Below, in pieces: positions 1 to 8,436 of a DNA stretch of 18,325 nt. Position numbers and translations under genes: made by a program. Source of the DNA: Patescibacteria group bacterium (GTDB lineage Bacteria; Patescibacteriota; Minisyncoccia; Phycocordibacterales; PALSA-1337); NCBI GenBank assembly GCA_004298345.1, contig SCTV01000077.1:1-18325 (forward strand), read 5' to 3'. Below the pieces are notes generated by a model. The model did no database searches. It saw only the letters and a list, made by a program, of their open reading frames with translations, and was not told the DNA's origin. Each line of letters starts with the position of its first letter. Position 1 is the first letter of the stretch.

Positions 1-3000
1 TTTATTCCTTTTACGACCTCTGCATATAGTCCGGTCACGACCCACGCTGGTCTTACTGAACAAATAGTTGAGTTTTATAACCTATCGTCTGGAGCAAAAA
101 CTATTGGTAATTCCGACATGGAGCTCATGGTAGACGCTTCTATCAATGAAGATTTCTTTACTCGTCCACTGAACCACTTTTACGACCCCATTCGTAATAT
201 TGGCATCAATGGCGCACGGTCATCAAAGGTGTGGGCGCTTGATGGTAATGTCGTTGAAAACGATTTTTCTTGGCCAAAGGCGATACAGGCGTATGCCGAA
301 GGTAAAGATGCTCTGGCGATGCTTGGTCTTGGGCACATCTTGCATCTTATAGAGGATCTATCCGTCCCGGACCATACTCGCAATGACCCACATAAAGGCG
401 ATGGGCTTGAAAACGGCTTTACTGGAGAAAGTCCGTATGAAAAGTGGGCAGATGGAGCTAAAAACAGAAGCACTTTGAGGGGTCTGGCACGAGACTACAT
501 TACGAGTGGCAATAAAATGTATCATTTTGCTGACTTGGGCCAAGCATTTGATTTTCTTGCAAATTATTCCAATCATAACTTTTTTAGTAGAGATACGATT
601 GTTAATTCGATATATCATTATGAATATCCAAAAATTGAGATCTTTGATGGTATTTATGGTTATGGAACGGATGGATTAACAGGAGAGAAACTCAAATTAG
701 TTATATCGACACGAGATGCTGATAATAACAGAGTTCTTTTGTTAGGAGATAAAACCAATTCCTCCGTCCTCTCCTCCTATTTCGACCGGCTCGCCAAGCA
801 GGCGGTTCTCACTGGGGCCGGAGTTATTGAACTTTTCTTCAAAGAAGGTGAAAAAACGAGAGCTGATTACAAGATTGCCCAAGCAAAAATTCAGCAAGAA
901 GAAATTGCCAAAAATAATGCTCTAGCAAAAGAATTGGCGAGTAAAAGTTACATCGGCCTAGCTGTCGCTGGTGCGGGTATGCTTTGGAATCAATATGTAG
1001 CCGAGCCTATCACGAATACTACTACTCAGGTCACCGGTACCATTACCCGTGGAGCCACAAATATAAATCAGGCCACCCAACACTACAGTGCCTTTATATT
1101 TTCGAGCGGAGCCATAGCGGTCGAGCAGGGCAAGGAGATTGCAGCTAAAGAAATCAGTAAGGCAAAAGATACTATTGTTTCAGCAACAAACCAAATCAGT
1201 ACCGTCATCCGACAAACCATAAGTCAAAATGTCGATGGCAATCTACAGGTCGCGAATGCTTCAGAAACTTCTCTTGTGCCAGTCAAGTCAACGGCAGTTG
1301 TCGCTATTTCGGAAATAAAACTTTCAGAGCCAGTACAAAAAACCGCACTACCTGTTTTTGAAAAGACGACTAAGGAGGTGGTGTTAGCACCATCATTTTC
1401 TTCTGGCGGAGGAGGTCATGTATCCACTCAAGAACCTATATCTGTCCAGCCAGAAGTGGTGGCTATTTTGGAAGTGGCAACCACCACCTCTATTTTGTCC
1501 ACAGTCGCGCTGACAGTTTCAGAGTGTGCAAATTCTTTCGTGTCAGATATTTGTGCAATAGCCACCACCACCGCACATGTCTCCTGGCAGGCGAGTACTA
1601 CTCCAGACCATTTTCAGCTTACTTTGAGTGGATCTCAAAATGAAACTGCTACGACCACAGATGATAATGCCGAGGTAACCCTTTCAGGTGACGGCGAGTA
1701 TACTTTTTTAATTGAAGCGTATGCACATGCGACTTCCACTGCTCCATACGCATCTTCGACTCAAAATGTTTCTGTGATTCAAAATCCTCTAGTAATCAAT
1801 GAAATTGCATGGTCGGGTACTACCGCCTCATCAAGTGACCAGTGGATTGAGCTCTATAATAATTCATCACATACTGTTAATTTGTCCAAGTTTAGGATCG
1901 CTTCACCTGATTCTGACTTTGCAATCAGTCTCTCGGGCACAGTCGCTTCTCATGGCTACGCGCTTTTGGAGCGCGGAAGCGACCAGAGCGTGCAAAATGT
2001 TTCTGCCGACAGTATTTATGAAGCTACGAGCACCTCTCTACTTCCTGATATCGGTACCTCACTTTCTCTGTTTTGGGGTGACACACGTATAGATCAGACA
2101 CCAGAAGTAACTTATTTGGGTTGGACAGCGGGATCGTCAGGGACTAAAAAACTATCCATAGAGCGTTTTGATCCGGCAGTTTCTGGTGAGGATATAGATA
2201 ACTGGCAATCAAATCTTGTCTATATTTCATCTGGAAACGACTCTTTGGGTAATCCTATCTTCGGTACTCCTCGCGAAAGAAATAGCATTGCTTATCTGGT
2301 CAATCGAGGGGACAATATTACAAATACTTCTGTCACTCTTACTGCCGAAAATAGTCCGTATGTTATCGGTAATGAAGGCCTTGTTGTGTATTCAGGAGGA
2401 AGTCTCAGGATAGAATCGGGAGTTGTGGTTAAGATCTATGACGGGTCTGCTTTATTCATAGACAGCCCGATGCATATTGCTGGCACGCAAGAAAAGCCTG
2501 TCACTTTTAGTCGACTTACGAGCACCGACTTCGGATCCGAGATACCAGTGCGAGCAGAATTTCTCGTGGACACATCTCTGTATGGTGGAATAACTTTGTA
2601 TCCAGGAGCGAAAAATTCAACGATTACTAATTTGCATTTAAAGTCCCTGGGAAGCGGTCTGGTTCTGATTGAAACTGCTGCAACAGTAGATGGTCTCGTT
2701 ATTTCAAATGGAGAATTTGGTATGAGAATAAATGGGGGCAAGGTCTCTATTAAAAATACCCATATTGACTCTATACACTGGGAAGTTCTGGGAATGTACG
2801 ACGGCGAGATGCTTTTAGAAGACAGCACTTTTTCAGGCGCTCGTGACGGGGTTGGAGTCGGTGTCTATAATTCATTAGCGACAATAGATAACGTGACGAT
2901 AACCGATACTAGTTATTATGCTGGACTGGGTGTATACAGTAGTCAGGCGACTACCACCAACAGCACATTTCTTGGTGGTACTGATTCTGGTATCGATGTA

Positions 3001-3339
3001 TATTGGTCGAGTTTGTATCTAGCCACTAGTACTATAAAGCAATTTCAGGACGCAGGAATTTCTGTATTTTCTGGTAACTTGGTTGTTTCTGGTTCGACCA
3101 TTTCAGAAAATAATACAGGGATCAATGTATACGAAGGGACTGCTTCAATGACATCTAATAATATATCAAATAATACTGAGCATGGCTTATCTAATTACGC
3201 CTTAAACTCATTGGAAGCAACGGGGAATTGGTGGGGTGACTTAACTGGTCCATATAATGAAATAGACAATCCTGCTGGTCTGGGCAATAGCATTTACGGA
3301 CAGGCAGACTTTTCTGGGTGGCTTTTGGAAGCGATTTAG
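1..3339 (+). CDS. Large secreted protein, 5'-partial: zinc-dependent phospholipase C-like domain, lamin-tail domain, beta-helix
   Basis: The frame is already open at base 1, so the true start and any signal peptide lie upstream; at least 1112 codons are in the window. Near residues 15-25 is THAGLTEQIVEFYN, and at 112-125 H-x2-H-x3-D-x5-H within GHILHLIEDLSVPDH. Both match the metal-binding pattern of the zinc-dependent phospholipase C/S1-P1 nuclease fold. A long linker with a possible membrane segment near residue 320 follows, then a Ser/Thr-rich Ig/FN3-like stretch (about 520-590), a lamin-tail domain starting at INEIAWSG and WIELYNNS (about 600-705), and a right-handed beta-helix (about 740-1100) of short Thr/Ser/Asn-rich repeats ending in the NWWGD..GP motif typical of NosD-like helices. 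I infer a cell-surface or exported protein that may act on lipids or nucleic acid and bind glycans. The substrate is unknown. The downstream gene has its own promoter. Confidence 0.8.
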   Translation, partial: FIPFTTSAYSPVTTHAGLTEQIVEFYNLSSGAKTIGNSDMELMVDASINEDFFTRPLNHFYDPIRNIGINGARSSKVWALDGNVVENDFSWPKAIQAYAEGKDALAMLGLGHILHLIEDLSVPDHTRNDPHKGDGLENGFTGESPYEKWADGAKNRSTLRGLARDYITSGNKMYHFADLGQAFDFLANYSNHNFFSRDTIVNSIYHYEYPKIEIFDGIYGYGTDGLTGEKLKLVISTRDADNNRVLLLGDKTNSSVLSSYFDRLAKQAVLTGAGVIELFFKEGEKTRADYKIAQAKIQQEEIAKNNALAKELASKSYIGLAVAGAGMLWNQYVAEPITNTTTQVTGTITRGATNINQATQHYSAFIFSSGAIAVEQGKEIAAKEISKAKDTIVSATNQISTVIRQTISQNVDGNLQVANASETSLVPVKSTAVVAISEIKLSEPVQKTALPVFEKTTKEVVLAPSFSSGGGGHVSTQEPISVQPEVVAILEVATTTSILSTVALTVSECANSFVSDICAIATTTAHVSWQASTTPDHFQLTLSGSQNETATTTDDNAEVTLSGDGEYTFLIEAYAHATSTAPYASSTQNVSVIQNPLVINEIAWSGTTASSSDQWIELYNNSSHTVNLSKFRIASPDSDFAISLSGTVASHGYALLERGSDQSVQNVSADSIYEATSTSLLPDIGTSLSLFWGDTRIDQTPEVTYLGWTAGSSGTKKLSIERFDPAVSGEDIDNWQSNLVYISSGNDSLGNPIFGTPRERNSIAYLVNRGDNITNTSVTLTAENSPYVIGNEGLVVYSGGSLRIESGVVVKIYDGSALFIDSPMHIAGTQEKPVTFSRLTSTDFGSEIPVRAEFLVDTSLYGGITLYPGAKNSTITNLHLKSLGSGLVLIETAATVDGLVISNGEFGMRINGGKVSIKNTHIDSIHWEVLGMYDGEMLLEDSTFSGARDGVGVGVYNSLATIDNVTITDTSYYAGLGVYSSQATTTNSTFLGGTDSGIDVYWSSLYLATSTIKQFQDAGISVFSGNLVVSGSTISENNTGINVYEGTASMTSNNISNNTEHGLSNYALNSLEATGNWWGDLTGPYNEIDNPAGLGNSIYGQADFSGWLLEAI

Positions 3340-3386
3340 AAAATCAGATAAGGGTTTTTTATCCAAACACAGAGTTCTCCGTCAGC

Positions 3387-3415
3387 TTGCTGCGAGGAGC
3401 TTCATTGAGTATACT
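3387..3415 (+). promoter_or_regulatory. Sigma70-type promoter, near-leaderless
   Basis: TTGCTG (3387-3392), 17-bp spacer, TATACT (3410-3415). The predicted start of transcription is about 3421, only about 5 nt before the ATG at 3426. This argues against the longer GTG start at 3318, which would lie upstream of the promoter and inside the preceding gene. Confidence 0.65.
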
Positions 3416-3425
3416 AGGGGATACT

Positions 3426-4049
3426 ATGGAAATACTTGAGAAACTGTTTGGTACGGAAGCGCGGGTAAAAATGTTGCGACTTTTTTTGTTTAATCCAGAA
3501 CATGCCTATGGTGCTGAGGATATTATGAATAGAGCCAAGGTAACCGGTAAAGAGGTCAAGGATCAGCTGGCTGTGTTTCAAAAGATTGGATTGATCAAAA
3601 GTAAGCAGGTTACGCAGGAGGTAGCAAAGAAAAAAGGTAAAAAGATCGTCATCAAAAAACGCCGAGTGCAGGGCTGGTTTCTCGACGATAGCTTTCCATA
3701 CCTACTCGCGCTCAAAAACCTCCTCATTACGGTCAGTATGAAGACCCACGAGGACATCGCAAAGCATTTTGGTCCGGTGGGTAAAATCAGAGCTGTAATT
3801 GTCTCAGGTATCTTTATCCAGGACTGGGAAAGCAGGGTAGACCTCCTCATTGTGGCTGATAATCTAAAACCAGCCGCCCTTGAACGAGCAGTAAAGTCTC
3901 TTGAGGCTGAAATAGGCAAGGAGATTCGCTATGCGGCCTTTGAAACCCCTGATTTCCAATATCGCCTTGGTATTTATGACAAATTGATACGAGATATCCT
4001 CGATTTCCCTCATCGTAAGGTTGTGGATAAGATAGGTATTGTGCACTAG
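3426..4049 (+). CDS. Winged-helix protein with degenerate nucleotidyltransferase-like domain
   Basis: 207 aa from the ATG at 3426, chosen because a good promoter ends 10 nt before it and the protein then begins MEILEKLFGTEARVKML, a typical winged-helix opening. Residues 1-85 form a winged-helix DNA-binding domain with a basic wing (KKKGKKIVIKKRR). Residues 105-200 resemble the MNT-type nucleotidyltransferase fold (VIVSGIFIQDW..RVDLLIV). The usual second acidic residue of the DxD pair is replaced (DLL), so catalysis is doubtful and a sensor or binding role is more likely. The gene stands alone between two promoters. I infer a transcriptional regulator; targets are unknown. Confidence 0.75.
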   Translation: MEILEKLFGTEARVKMLRLFLFNPEHAYGAEDIMNRAKVTGKEVKDQLAVFQKIGLIKSKQVTQEVAKKKGKKIVIKKRRVQGWFLDDSFPYLLALKNLLITVSMKTHEDIAKHFGPVGKIRAVIVSGIFIQDWESRVDLLIVADNLKPAALERAVKSLEAEIGKEIRYAAFETPDFQYRLGIYDKLIRDILDFPHRKVVDKIGIVH

Positions 4050-4066
4050 GGAAGGCTATTTTTTCG

Positions 4067-4075
4067 TGCTATAAT
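4067..4075 (+). promoter_or_regulatory. Extended -10 promoter for the MscS-like gene
   Basis: TGC-TATAAT with no convincing -35, placed 18 nt after the previous stop codon. Transcription from about 4082 would give a 5' leader of about 104 nt, unusually long for this window. The leader starts with a small stem (GATTC/GAATC, 4084-4100) and contains a 12-codon ORF. Confidence 0.5.
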
Positions 4076-4132
4076 AAAGGGCGGATTCAAAGGTCGAATC
4101 GGTGCCTCTTTTTCATTATTACGAAGGATTTT

Positions 4133-4171
4133 ATGTGGTCTATCCGACTCACAGGGTCCTATAACAGATAA
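4133..4171 (+). CDS. Possible 12-codon leader peptide (uORF)
   Basis: ATG at 4133 to TAA at 4171 encodes MWSIRLTGSYNR. It is preceded by AAGGA (4124-4128), one of few Shine-Dalgarno-like motifs in the window, though the 4-nt spacing is short. It lies wholly inside the long leader of the MscS-like gene and ends 14 nt before that gene's start. An ORF this short can arise by chance and no homology can be judged. Confidence 0.2.
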   Translation: MWSIRLTGSYNR

Positions 4172-4185
4172 TTTAATATTCAATT

Positions 4186-4875
4186 ATGTTTCAAAATCAA
4201 GTAGGTGAATTATTCGGAGCTCCTCTTACAGGTATCTGGTCTGGAGTAGCTGACTTTGTGCCACGATTTGTGTTTGCACTGGTCATCTTTATTGTCGGTT
4301 GTATTGTTGCGTCATTTGTTAAGAAATTGATCGCTCACATTATTCGAGCTATCAAGCTCGACTCTCTCCTTGCAAGTGCGGGAGTAGACGGAGTACTCAA
4401 GCGAGCTGACCTCAGCCTAGATTCAGGCAAATTCCTCGGTGCCTTGGTACAGTGGTTTGTGGTCATCGTATTCTTGGTGGCGTCACTCAATGTACTCGGT
4501 CTTGCACAAGTAAACGAATTCCTCCTTGCGGTGGTAGTAAACTATCTCCCTCGGGTAATCGTGGCAGTGCTCATGCTTATCGTCGGTGTACTTGTCGCTG
4601 ACTTTATGGGCAAGGTGGTGGTTGGTGGTGCACGAGCGACCAATGTTATGCAAGCAAACCTTCTCGGTAGCCTCACACGGTGGGCAATCTGGATTTTTGC
4701 TCTCCTTGTAGCACTTCAGCAGGTAGGTATTGCTGGCCAGCTTATTCAGACTATTTTCCTCGGCTTGGTGGTAGCAGTATCACTTGCAGTGGGCCTTGCT
4801 TTTGGTCTTGGTGGACAAGAGGCAGCGTCAAAGGCGATTGATCGTATTCGACAGGAAATCGCTTCTCGAAAGTAG
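4186..4875 (+). CDS. MscS-type/TM_helix membrane protein without cytoplasmic beta domain
   Basis: 229 aa. Membrane segments are visible at about 24-46, 85-105, 120-140, 163-182 and 188-210. A repeated unit of 'hydrophobic helix, G, V/A-DF or V-KK' and the last helix LGLVVAVSLAVGLAFGLGGQ resemble the pore helix of small-conductance mechanosensitive channels (Ala/Gly packing, GLGGQ end) and the conserved TM-helix family. The chain stops about 20 residues after that helix, so the beta domain and vestibule of full MscS are absent. That is normal for TM-helix-only relatives. Likely role: a tension- or ion-responsive membrane pore; transport activity is inferred. It is a single-gene unit with a long leader and a strong terminator. 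Confidence 0.8.
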   Translation: MFQNQVGELFGAPLTGIWSGVADFVPRFVFALVIFIVGCIVASFVKKLIAHIIRAIKLDSLLASAGVDGVLKRADLSLDSGKFLGALVQWFVVIVFLVASLNVLGLAQVNEFLLAVVVNYLPRVIVAVLMLIVGVLVADFMGKVVVGGARATNVMQANLLGSLTRWAIWIFALLVALQQVGIAGQLIQTIFLGLVVAVSLAVGLAFGLGGQEAASKAIDRIRQEIASRK

Positions 4876-4902
4876 CTCAGAATTTTAAAGACTCTCGTTT
4901 TT

Positions 4903-4943
4903 AAACAAAAAATCTTGCCCTAAAACGGCAAGATTTTTTGTTT
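4903..4943 (+). terminator. Strong intrinsic terminator after the MscS-like gene
   Basis: Perfect 17-bp hairpin (4903-4919 with 4927-4943, loop CTAAAAC). The A-rich left side and T-rich right side let it work in both directions. It closes the transcript 27 nt after the stop codon. Confidence 0.9.
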
Positions 4944-4974
4944 TAGAAATCATTATTATTTGTACCCAAATCAC

Positions 4975-5002
4975 CAGGAAATTTTTTACTAAAAATTTCC
5001 TG
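4975..5002. repeat. 12-bp hairpin with TACT loop
   Basis: CAGGAAATTTTT (4975-4986), TACT, AAAAATTTCCTG (4991-5002). It stands between the terminator and the long palindrome. Two other hairpins in the window have the same TACT loop on one strand (15222-15241 and 10687-10718). Confidence 0.7.
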
Positions 5003-5011
5003 TGCCACGAA

Positions 5012-5109
5012 GCGACATATACTCCAAAAAGGGGTTCGCAGGCGGGTAGCCGAGACTTGAGAAATTTCCTACCAAGGAAATATTCGTACCTTTTTGGAGT
5101 ATATGTCGC
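5012..5109. repeat. Long palindrome A: 21-bp perfect arms around a conserved 56-nt core
   Basis: Arms 5012-5032 and 5089-5109 are perfect inverted repeats (left arm begins GCGACATATACTCC). The core 5033-5088 is exactly 56 nt and has its own small stem (ATTTCC...GGAAAT, 5063-5081). In reverse complement this core matches the core of palindrome B (11620-11675) at 48 of 56 positions with no gaps, while the arms are unrelated. It ends 7 bp before the -35 box of the 23S promoter. Confidence 0.85.
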
Positions 5110-5116
5110 GTAGCCG

Positions 5117-5145
5117 TTGACAATAAAAACTCCTTAGTATATACT
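5117..5145 (+). promoter_or_regulatory. Consensus promoter of the 23S-5S unit
   Basis: TTGACA (5117-5122), 17-bp spacer, TATACT (5140-5145): the strongest promoter in the window. Expected transcript start is about 5152, leaving a leader of about 330 nt before 23S. No 16S gene lies between the upstream terminator and this promoter, so the 23S gene is transcribed apart from 16S. Confidence 0.85.
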
Positions 5146-5175
5146 GTCCTTTACCTGAATATGTTGAAGAATCCA

Positions 5176-5245
5176 TTTTTTAAGCGCTGAAAACAACGGA
5201 TATTTTCCTGCTGTTTTTAGAACCGCTTAAAAAAGCGGATTTTTT
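5176..5245 (+). promoter_or_regulatory. Terminator and competing hairpin in the 23S leader (possible attenuator)
   Basis: CCGCTT (5223-5228), AAAA, AAGCGG (5233-5238) followed by ATTTTTT has the form of an intrinsic terminator, about 70 nt into the transcript. Its left half lies inside a longer alternative stem: 5176-5186 pairs perfectly with 5224-5234 (11 bp), continued by 5187-5195 with 5212-5220 (9 bp, one G.U), with a 3-nt bulge. The two folds exclude each other. A boxA-like TGCTGTTTTTAG lies at 5209-5220. Regulation by attenuation or antitermination is inferred; the base pairing is seen. Confidence 0.5.
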
Positions 5246-5479
5246 GTCCGAAACGACCGCCACTTTGAAAAATAAATCCTGTCGTCGTATCAACTTGCGG
5301 TGTACTCTTTTGGGTATACGCGTGGGTCTTTTCGGTACGATAGACAGCTGTACTGCGGAAACGCAGTACAAAACCTGTATCAGGTTTTCAATCAGGATCT
5401 GATACAGCGAATTGGTAAGTTTGTGGGGAGAAATCTCCACAGACGATTGTAAGTAAATAATTGTGGTTTTTAAATTTCC
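5246..5479 (+). other. Remaining 23S leader with processing stems
   Basis: No credible gene. Hairpins: GTACTGCG-GAAA-CGCAGTAC (5350-5369), a 9-bp stem CTGTATCAG/CTGATACAG (5375-5407), and an 8-bp stem with GAAA loop around 5420-5440. From 5467 the left strand of the 23S-flanking processing stem begins; 5467-5488 pairs perfectly over 22 nt with 9852-9873, the usual arrangement for RNase III-type release of pre-23S. Confidence 0.7.
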
Positions 5480-5985
5480 TAATAGGAAATTAAGAGCATA
5501 TGGTGGATGCCTTGACTTGAAGAGGCGATGAAGGACGCGGTCTGGCTGCGATAAGCTTCGGGGAGGTGCCTAGCAACCTTTGATCCGAAGATTTCCGAAT
5601 GGGGAAACCCCTCGTGCTTGACACGAGACTCTGTAGCAATACAGAGAGCATACCCAGGGAAGTAAAACATTTCAGTACCTGGTGGAAAAGAAAACAATGT
5701 TCGCAAGAACGATATTTCCTAAGTAGCGGCGAGCGAAAAGGAAAGAGCCCAAACCTACTTTCGTAAGAAAGTGGGGGTTGTAAGGTGAGAGCGTGCTATT
5801 TATAGCAGTAGAGTTAAAAAGTAGTGTCTTAGTTTAAATATCTGAAAAGATATACCCCAGAGGGTTATAGTCCCGTAAACGAAAATATACTATCTCTATT
5901 GCTCTCATTCTTGAGTACCTCGAGACACGAATGGCTCGGGGGAATCTGCCGGAACTAACCGGTAAGGCTAAATACTCTTCAAGAT

Positions 5986-6024
<39 letters not shown>

Positions 6025-6657
6025 GCCCGTCAAGGGCGGTGAAATAGACCTGAAACCATATGCTTACAAGGAGTAGAAGCGGTGTCTCGCTTGTGTGCGG
6101 TAGTGCCGAGAAGTGTAAACTTTTCTGTGCTACTTTGTGCAAGTGAGACACCGTGACTGCGTGCCTATTGAAGAATGAGCCAACGAGTTAATGTATGCTG
6201 CAAGCTAAGTCCTTTACCGGATGGAGCTTTAGGGAAACCGAGTGTTAATAGCGCGTCTGTAGTATACATTAGACCCGAAGCCAGGTGAGCTTGTCATGCG
6301 CAGGGTGAACTCTCGAGAAATCGAGAGGGAGGCCCGAACCGGTGAGCCGTTCAATACTCTCGGATGACGTGTGATAAGGAGTGATAAGCTAATCGAACCT
6401 GGTAATAGCTGGTTCTCTCCGAAATAGCTTTTGGGCTAGCGTCGGAATTACCTTTGAGGGGTAGAGCACTGGAAGGTCTTGACAGGTCGAAAGATCCCGA
6501 GACCTATCAAACTCCGAATACTCAGAGTAAATTTTCCGGCAGTTAGACTGTGGGGGCTAAGCTCCATTGGTCAAAAGGGAAACAGCCCGGATCTCCATTT
6601 AAGGTCCCTAAATCTATGTTAAGTACGCTTAAGGTGGTAAGTTTTCTCAAACAATGA

Positions 6658-6689
<32 letters not shown>

Positions 6690-7327
6690 GAAAGCGTAAC
6701 AGCTCACTCATCGAGAGAATTTGCGCCGCAGATAATCGGGGTTAAACATAGTACCGAAACTGAGGATTGCATATGTCTTCGGACGTATGCACTGGTAGGA
6801 GAGTATTCGCAACTGCACTGAAGGCAAAGGGGTGACCCATGCTGGAGCGTTGCGAAGTAAGAATGTTGGCACAAGTAACCACAATGCAGGTGAGATACCT
6901 GCACGCCGAAAGATCAAGGTTTCCTTGGCTATGTAAATCAGCCAAGGGTTAGTCGGGCCTAAGGGAATGGCGAAAGCCGTACTCGATGGACACATGGTTA
7001 ATATTCCATGACGTATTGTGTGTGCGACGGGATGACGAAGGGTAGTATGTGTAGCGCATTATTGGATTTGCGTTTGTGTCGTAAGGGTGATTTCCAGGAA
7101 AATCCGGAAGTCTGTGTTTAATCACGCTCCAAGCGATATGAAGATGCTCGGGTTCGCCCGGGTAAATTATACAAAGCACGCTTTCAAGAAAAATCTCTAA
7201 GCATAACGCACAGTACACCGTACCGCAAACCGACACAGGTGATCAGCTCGAGTAGAGTAAGGCGAACGAGTGATTTTTCTCCAAGGAACTCGGCAAAAAA
7301 GCAGCCGTAACTTCGGAATATGGCTTG

Positions 7328-7520
7328 CCCCGCATCACGGTGAACGTGATGCGATGAAAATCCGAATATCGAAATCCTAAATCCGAAACAAAACCCGAAA
7401 ATCATAAATTCAAAATTTTAAACGGACTCGTTTATTATTTTGATATTTGAATTTGTTTAGAGTTTAGTGCTTCGTACTTCGAATTTTCGTCACCATCATC
7501 GCGCTTAGCGTGATGCGGGG
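7328..7520 (+). repeat. Helix 68 expansion with AT-rich palindromic insert
   Basis: A 12-bp stem, CCCCGCATCACG (7328-7339) with CGTGATGCGGGG (7509-7520), caps the helix 68 region where E. coli has a short hairpin. About 170 nt are inserted between. The insert shares AATATCGAAATCCTAAA (7365-7381) and other blocks with the P1 loop of the 2593 intron. No ORF and no group I core are visible, so it may remain in the mature RNA or be excised by cleavage. Confidence 0.7.
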
Positions 7521-7678
7521 CCGCAGCGAAAGTATCCCTGGCAACTGTTTATCAAAAACACAGCTCCCTGCGAACTCGTAAGAGGATGTATAGGGGGTGA
7601 CACTTGACCAATGCCAGAAGGTCAAACGACGGTGGTACTATGGTCGCAAGATTGTAGTGCTGGATGTTGTAAGCCCTG

Positions 7679-7713
<35 letters not shown>

Positions 7714-7871
7714 TGTGTCTCTTGCAAAGGCAGGAGACACAAGGACTAGGACTGTTATGATTACTGGGTGTAGGTAAACAAAATTAAAAAGCTGCCTATC
7801 TATGCAGAACAAAAATTAGATGTCCTTAATAAATATCTGACTATATGCTGGGAAATCTGTGCATTAAATTG

Positions 7872-7900
7872 TTGTAAGGCTGATACTACTATGGTATAAT
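7872..7900 (+). promoter_or_regulatory. Internal promoter for the homing endonuclease, with palindrome at the start codon
   Basis: TTGTAA (7872-7877), 17-bp spacer, extended -10 TGG-TATAAT (7892-7900). Transcription would start at about 7907, next to the ATG at 7909. A perfect 14-bp palindrome ATTCCATATGGAAT (7902-7915) is centred on the start site and could be an operator, but this is inference. Confidence 0.6.
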
Positions 7901-7908
7901 CATTCCAT

Positions 7909-8436
7909 ATGGAATACATCTCTAGTAAAAAAGTAATCAGTGCGGATAATCAGCAGGAAAGACTAAAAATTGAATCATGGATTGTGGGTTTTACTGATGG
8001 GGAAGGATGTTTTTCGGTAAGTATTTTGAAAAACAAAACTTCTAAAAATGGTTGGCAAGTATTTCCAGAGTTTGTAATAACTCAAGGAAAGAAAAGTCTA
8101 CCAGCACTTGAAGTATGCAAAGAATATTTTAAGTGTGGAAAAATATTTGTGAATGCTCGGTACGATAATCACAAAGAAGATATCTATCGATATTGTATTC
8201 GATCTATTTTTGAGCTTAATGAGCGGATCGTTCCGTTTTTTAAGCAAAACCAACTCAGAACCCACAAACAAAATGATTTCGAGATTTTTGCGAGAATAAT
8301 TGATTCTATGAGTAATAAAAAGCATCTCACCGATGAAGGTTTTGTTGAGATAGCAGAGCTCATCCAAACAATGAATACAAAGAAGAAATCAAGATTTTTA
8401 GAATCCTCAGAAACCAAACGTCAGACTCATAAATAA
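7909..8436 (+). CDS. LAGLIDADG homing endonuclease, single motif
   Basis: 175 aa with one LAGLIDADG helix, WIVGFTDGEGCFSVS (24-38). The last acidic residue of the motif (D30/E32 region) supplies the metal ligand in this family. Single-motif enzymes of this length (I-CreI, I-CeuI class) work as homodimers that cut the intronless rRNA gene so that the intron is copied in. The rest matches the alternating strand/helix fold (FVITQ strand near 56-60, RYCIRSIFEL near 94-103). The C-terminus is Lys/Arg/Ser-rich. The reading frame is intact, so the enzyme is probably active or recently so. The predicted target is the uninterrupted helix 69/1931 region of 23S. Confidence 0.93.
   Translation: MEYISSKKVISADNQQERLKIESWIVGFTDGEGCFSVSILKNKTSKNGWQVFPEFVITQGKKSLPALEVCKEYFKCGKIFVNARYDNHKEDIYRYCIRSIFELNERIVPFFKQNQLRTHKQNDFEIFARIIDSMSNKKHLTDEGFVEIAELIQTMNTKKKSRFLESSETKRQTHK

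Noticed and set aside
3318..3425. Upstream GTG start of the winged-helix protein
   Set aside because: It overlaps the end of the surface-protein gene and lies before the promoter at 3387-3415; the conserved-looking protein begins at 3426.
4082..4185. Known riboswitch before the MscS-like gene
   Set aside because: I could not match it to the consensus of any riboswitch class I know, including the cyclic-di-AMP one.
5012..5109. Palindrome A as an insertion sequence or CRISPR unit
   Set aside because: There is no transposase, no target duplication that I can see, and no regularly spaced direct repeats.
5180..5440. 86-aa minus-strand ORF in the 23S leader
   Set aside because: It runs across hairpins and terminator of the leader; composition reflects structured RNA.
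6704..7405. Several overlapping minus-strand ORFs
   Set aside because: They lie inside 23S rRNA and have no start signals or protein-like pattern.
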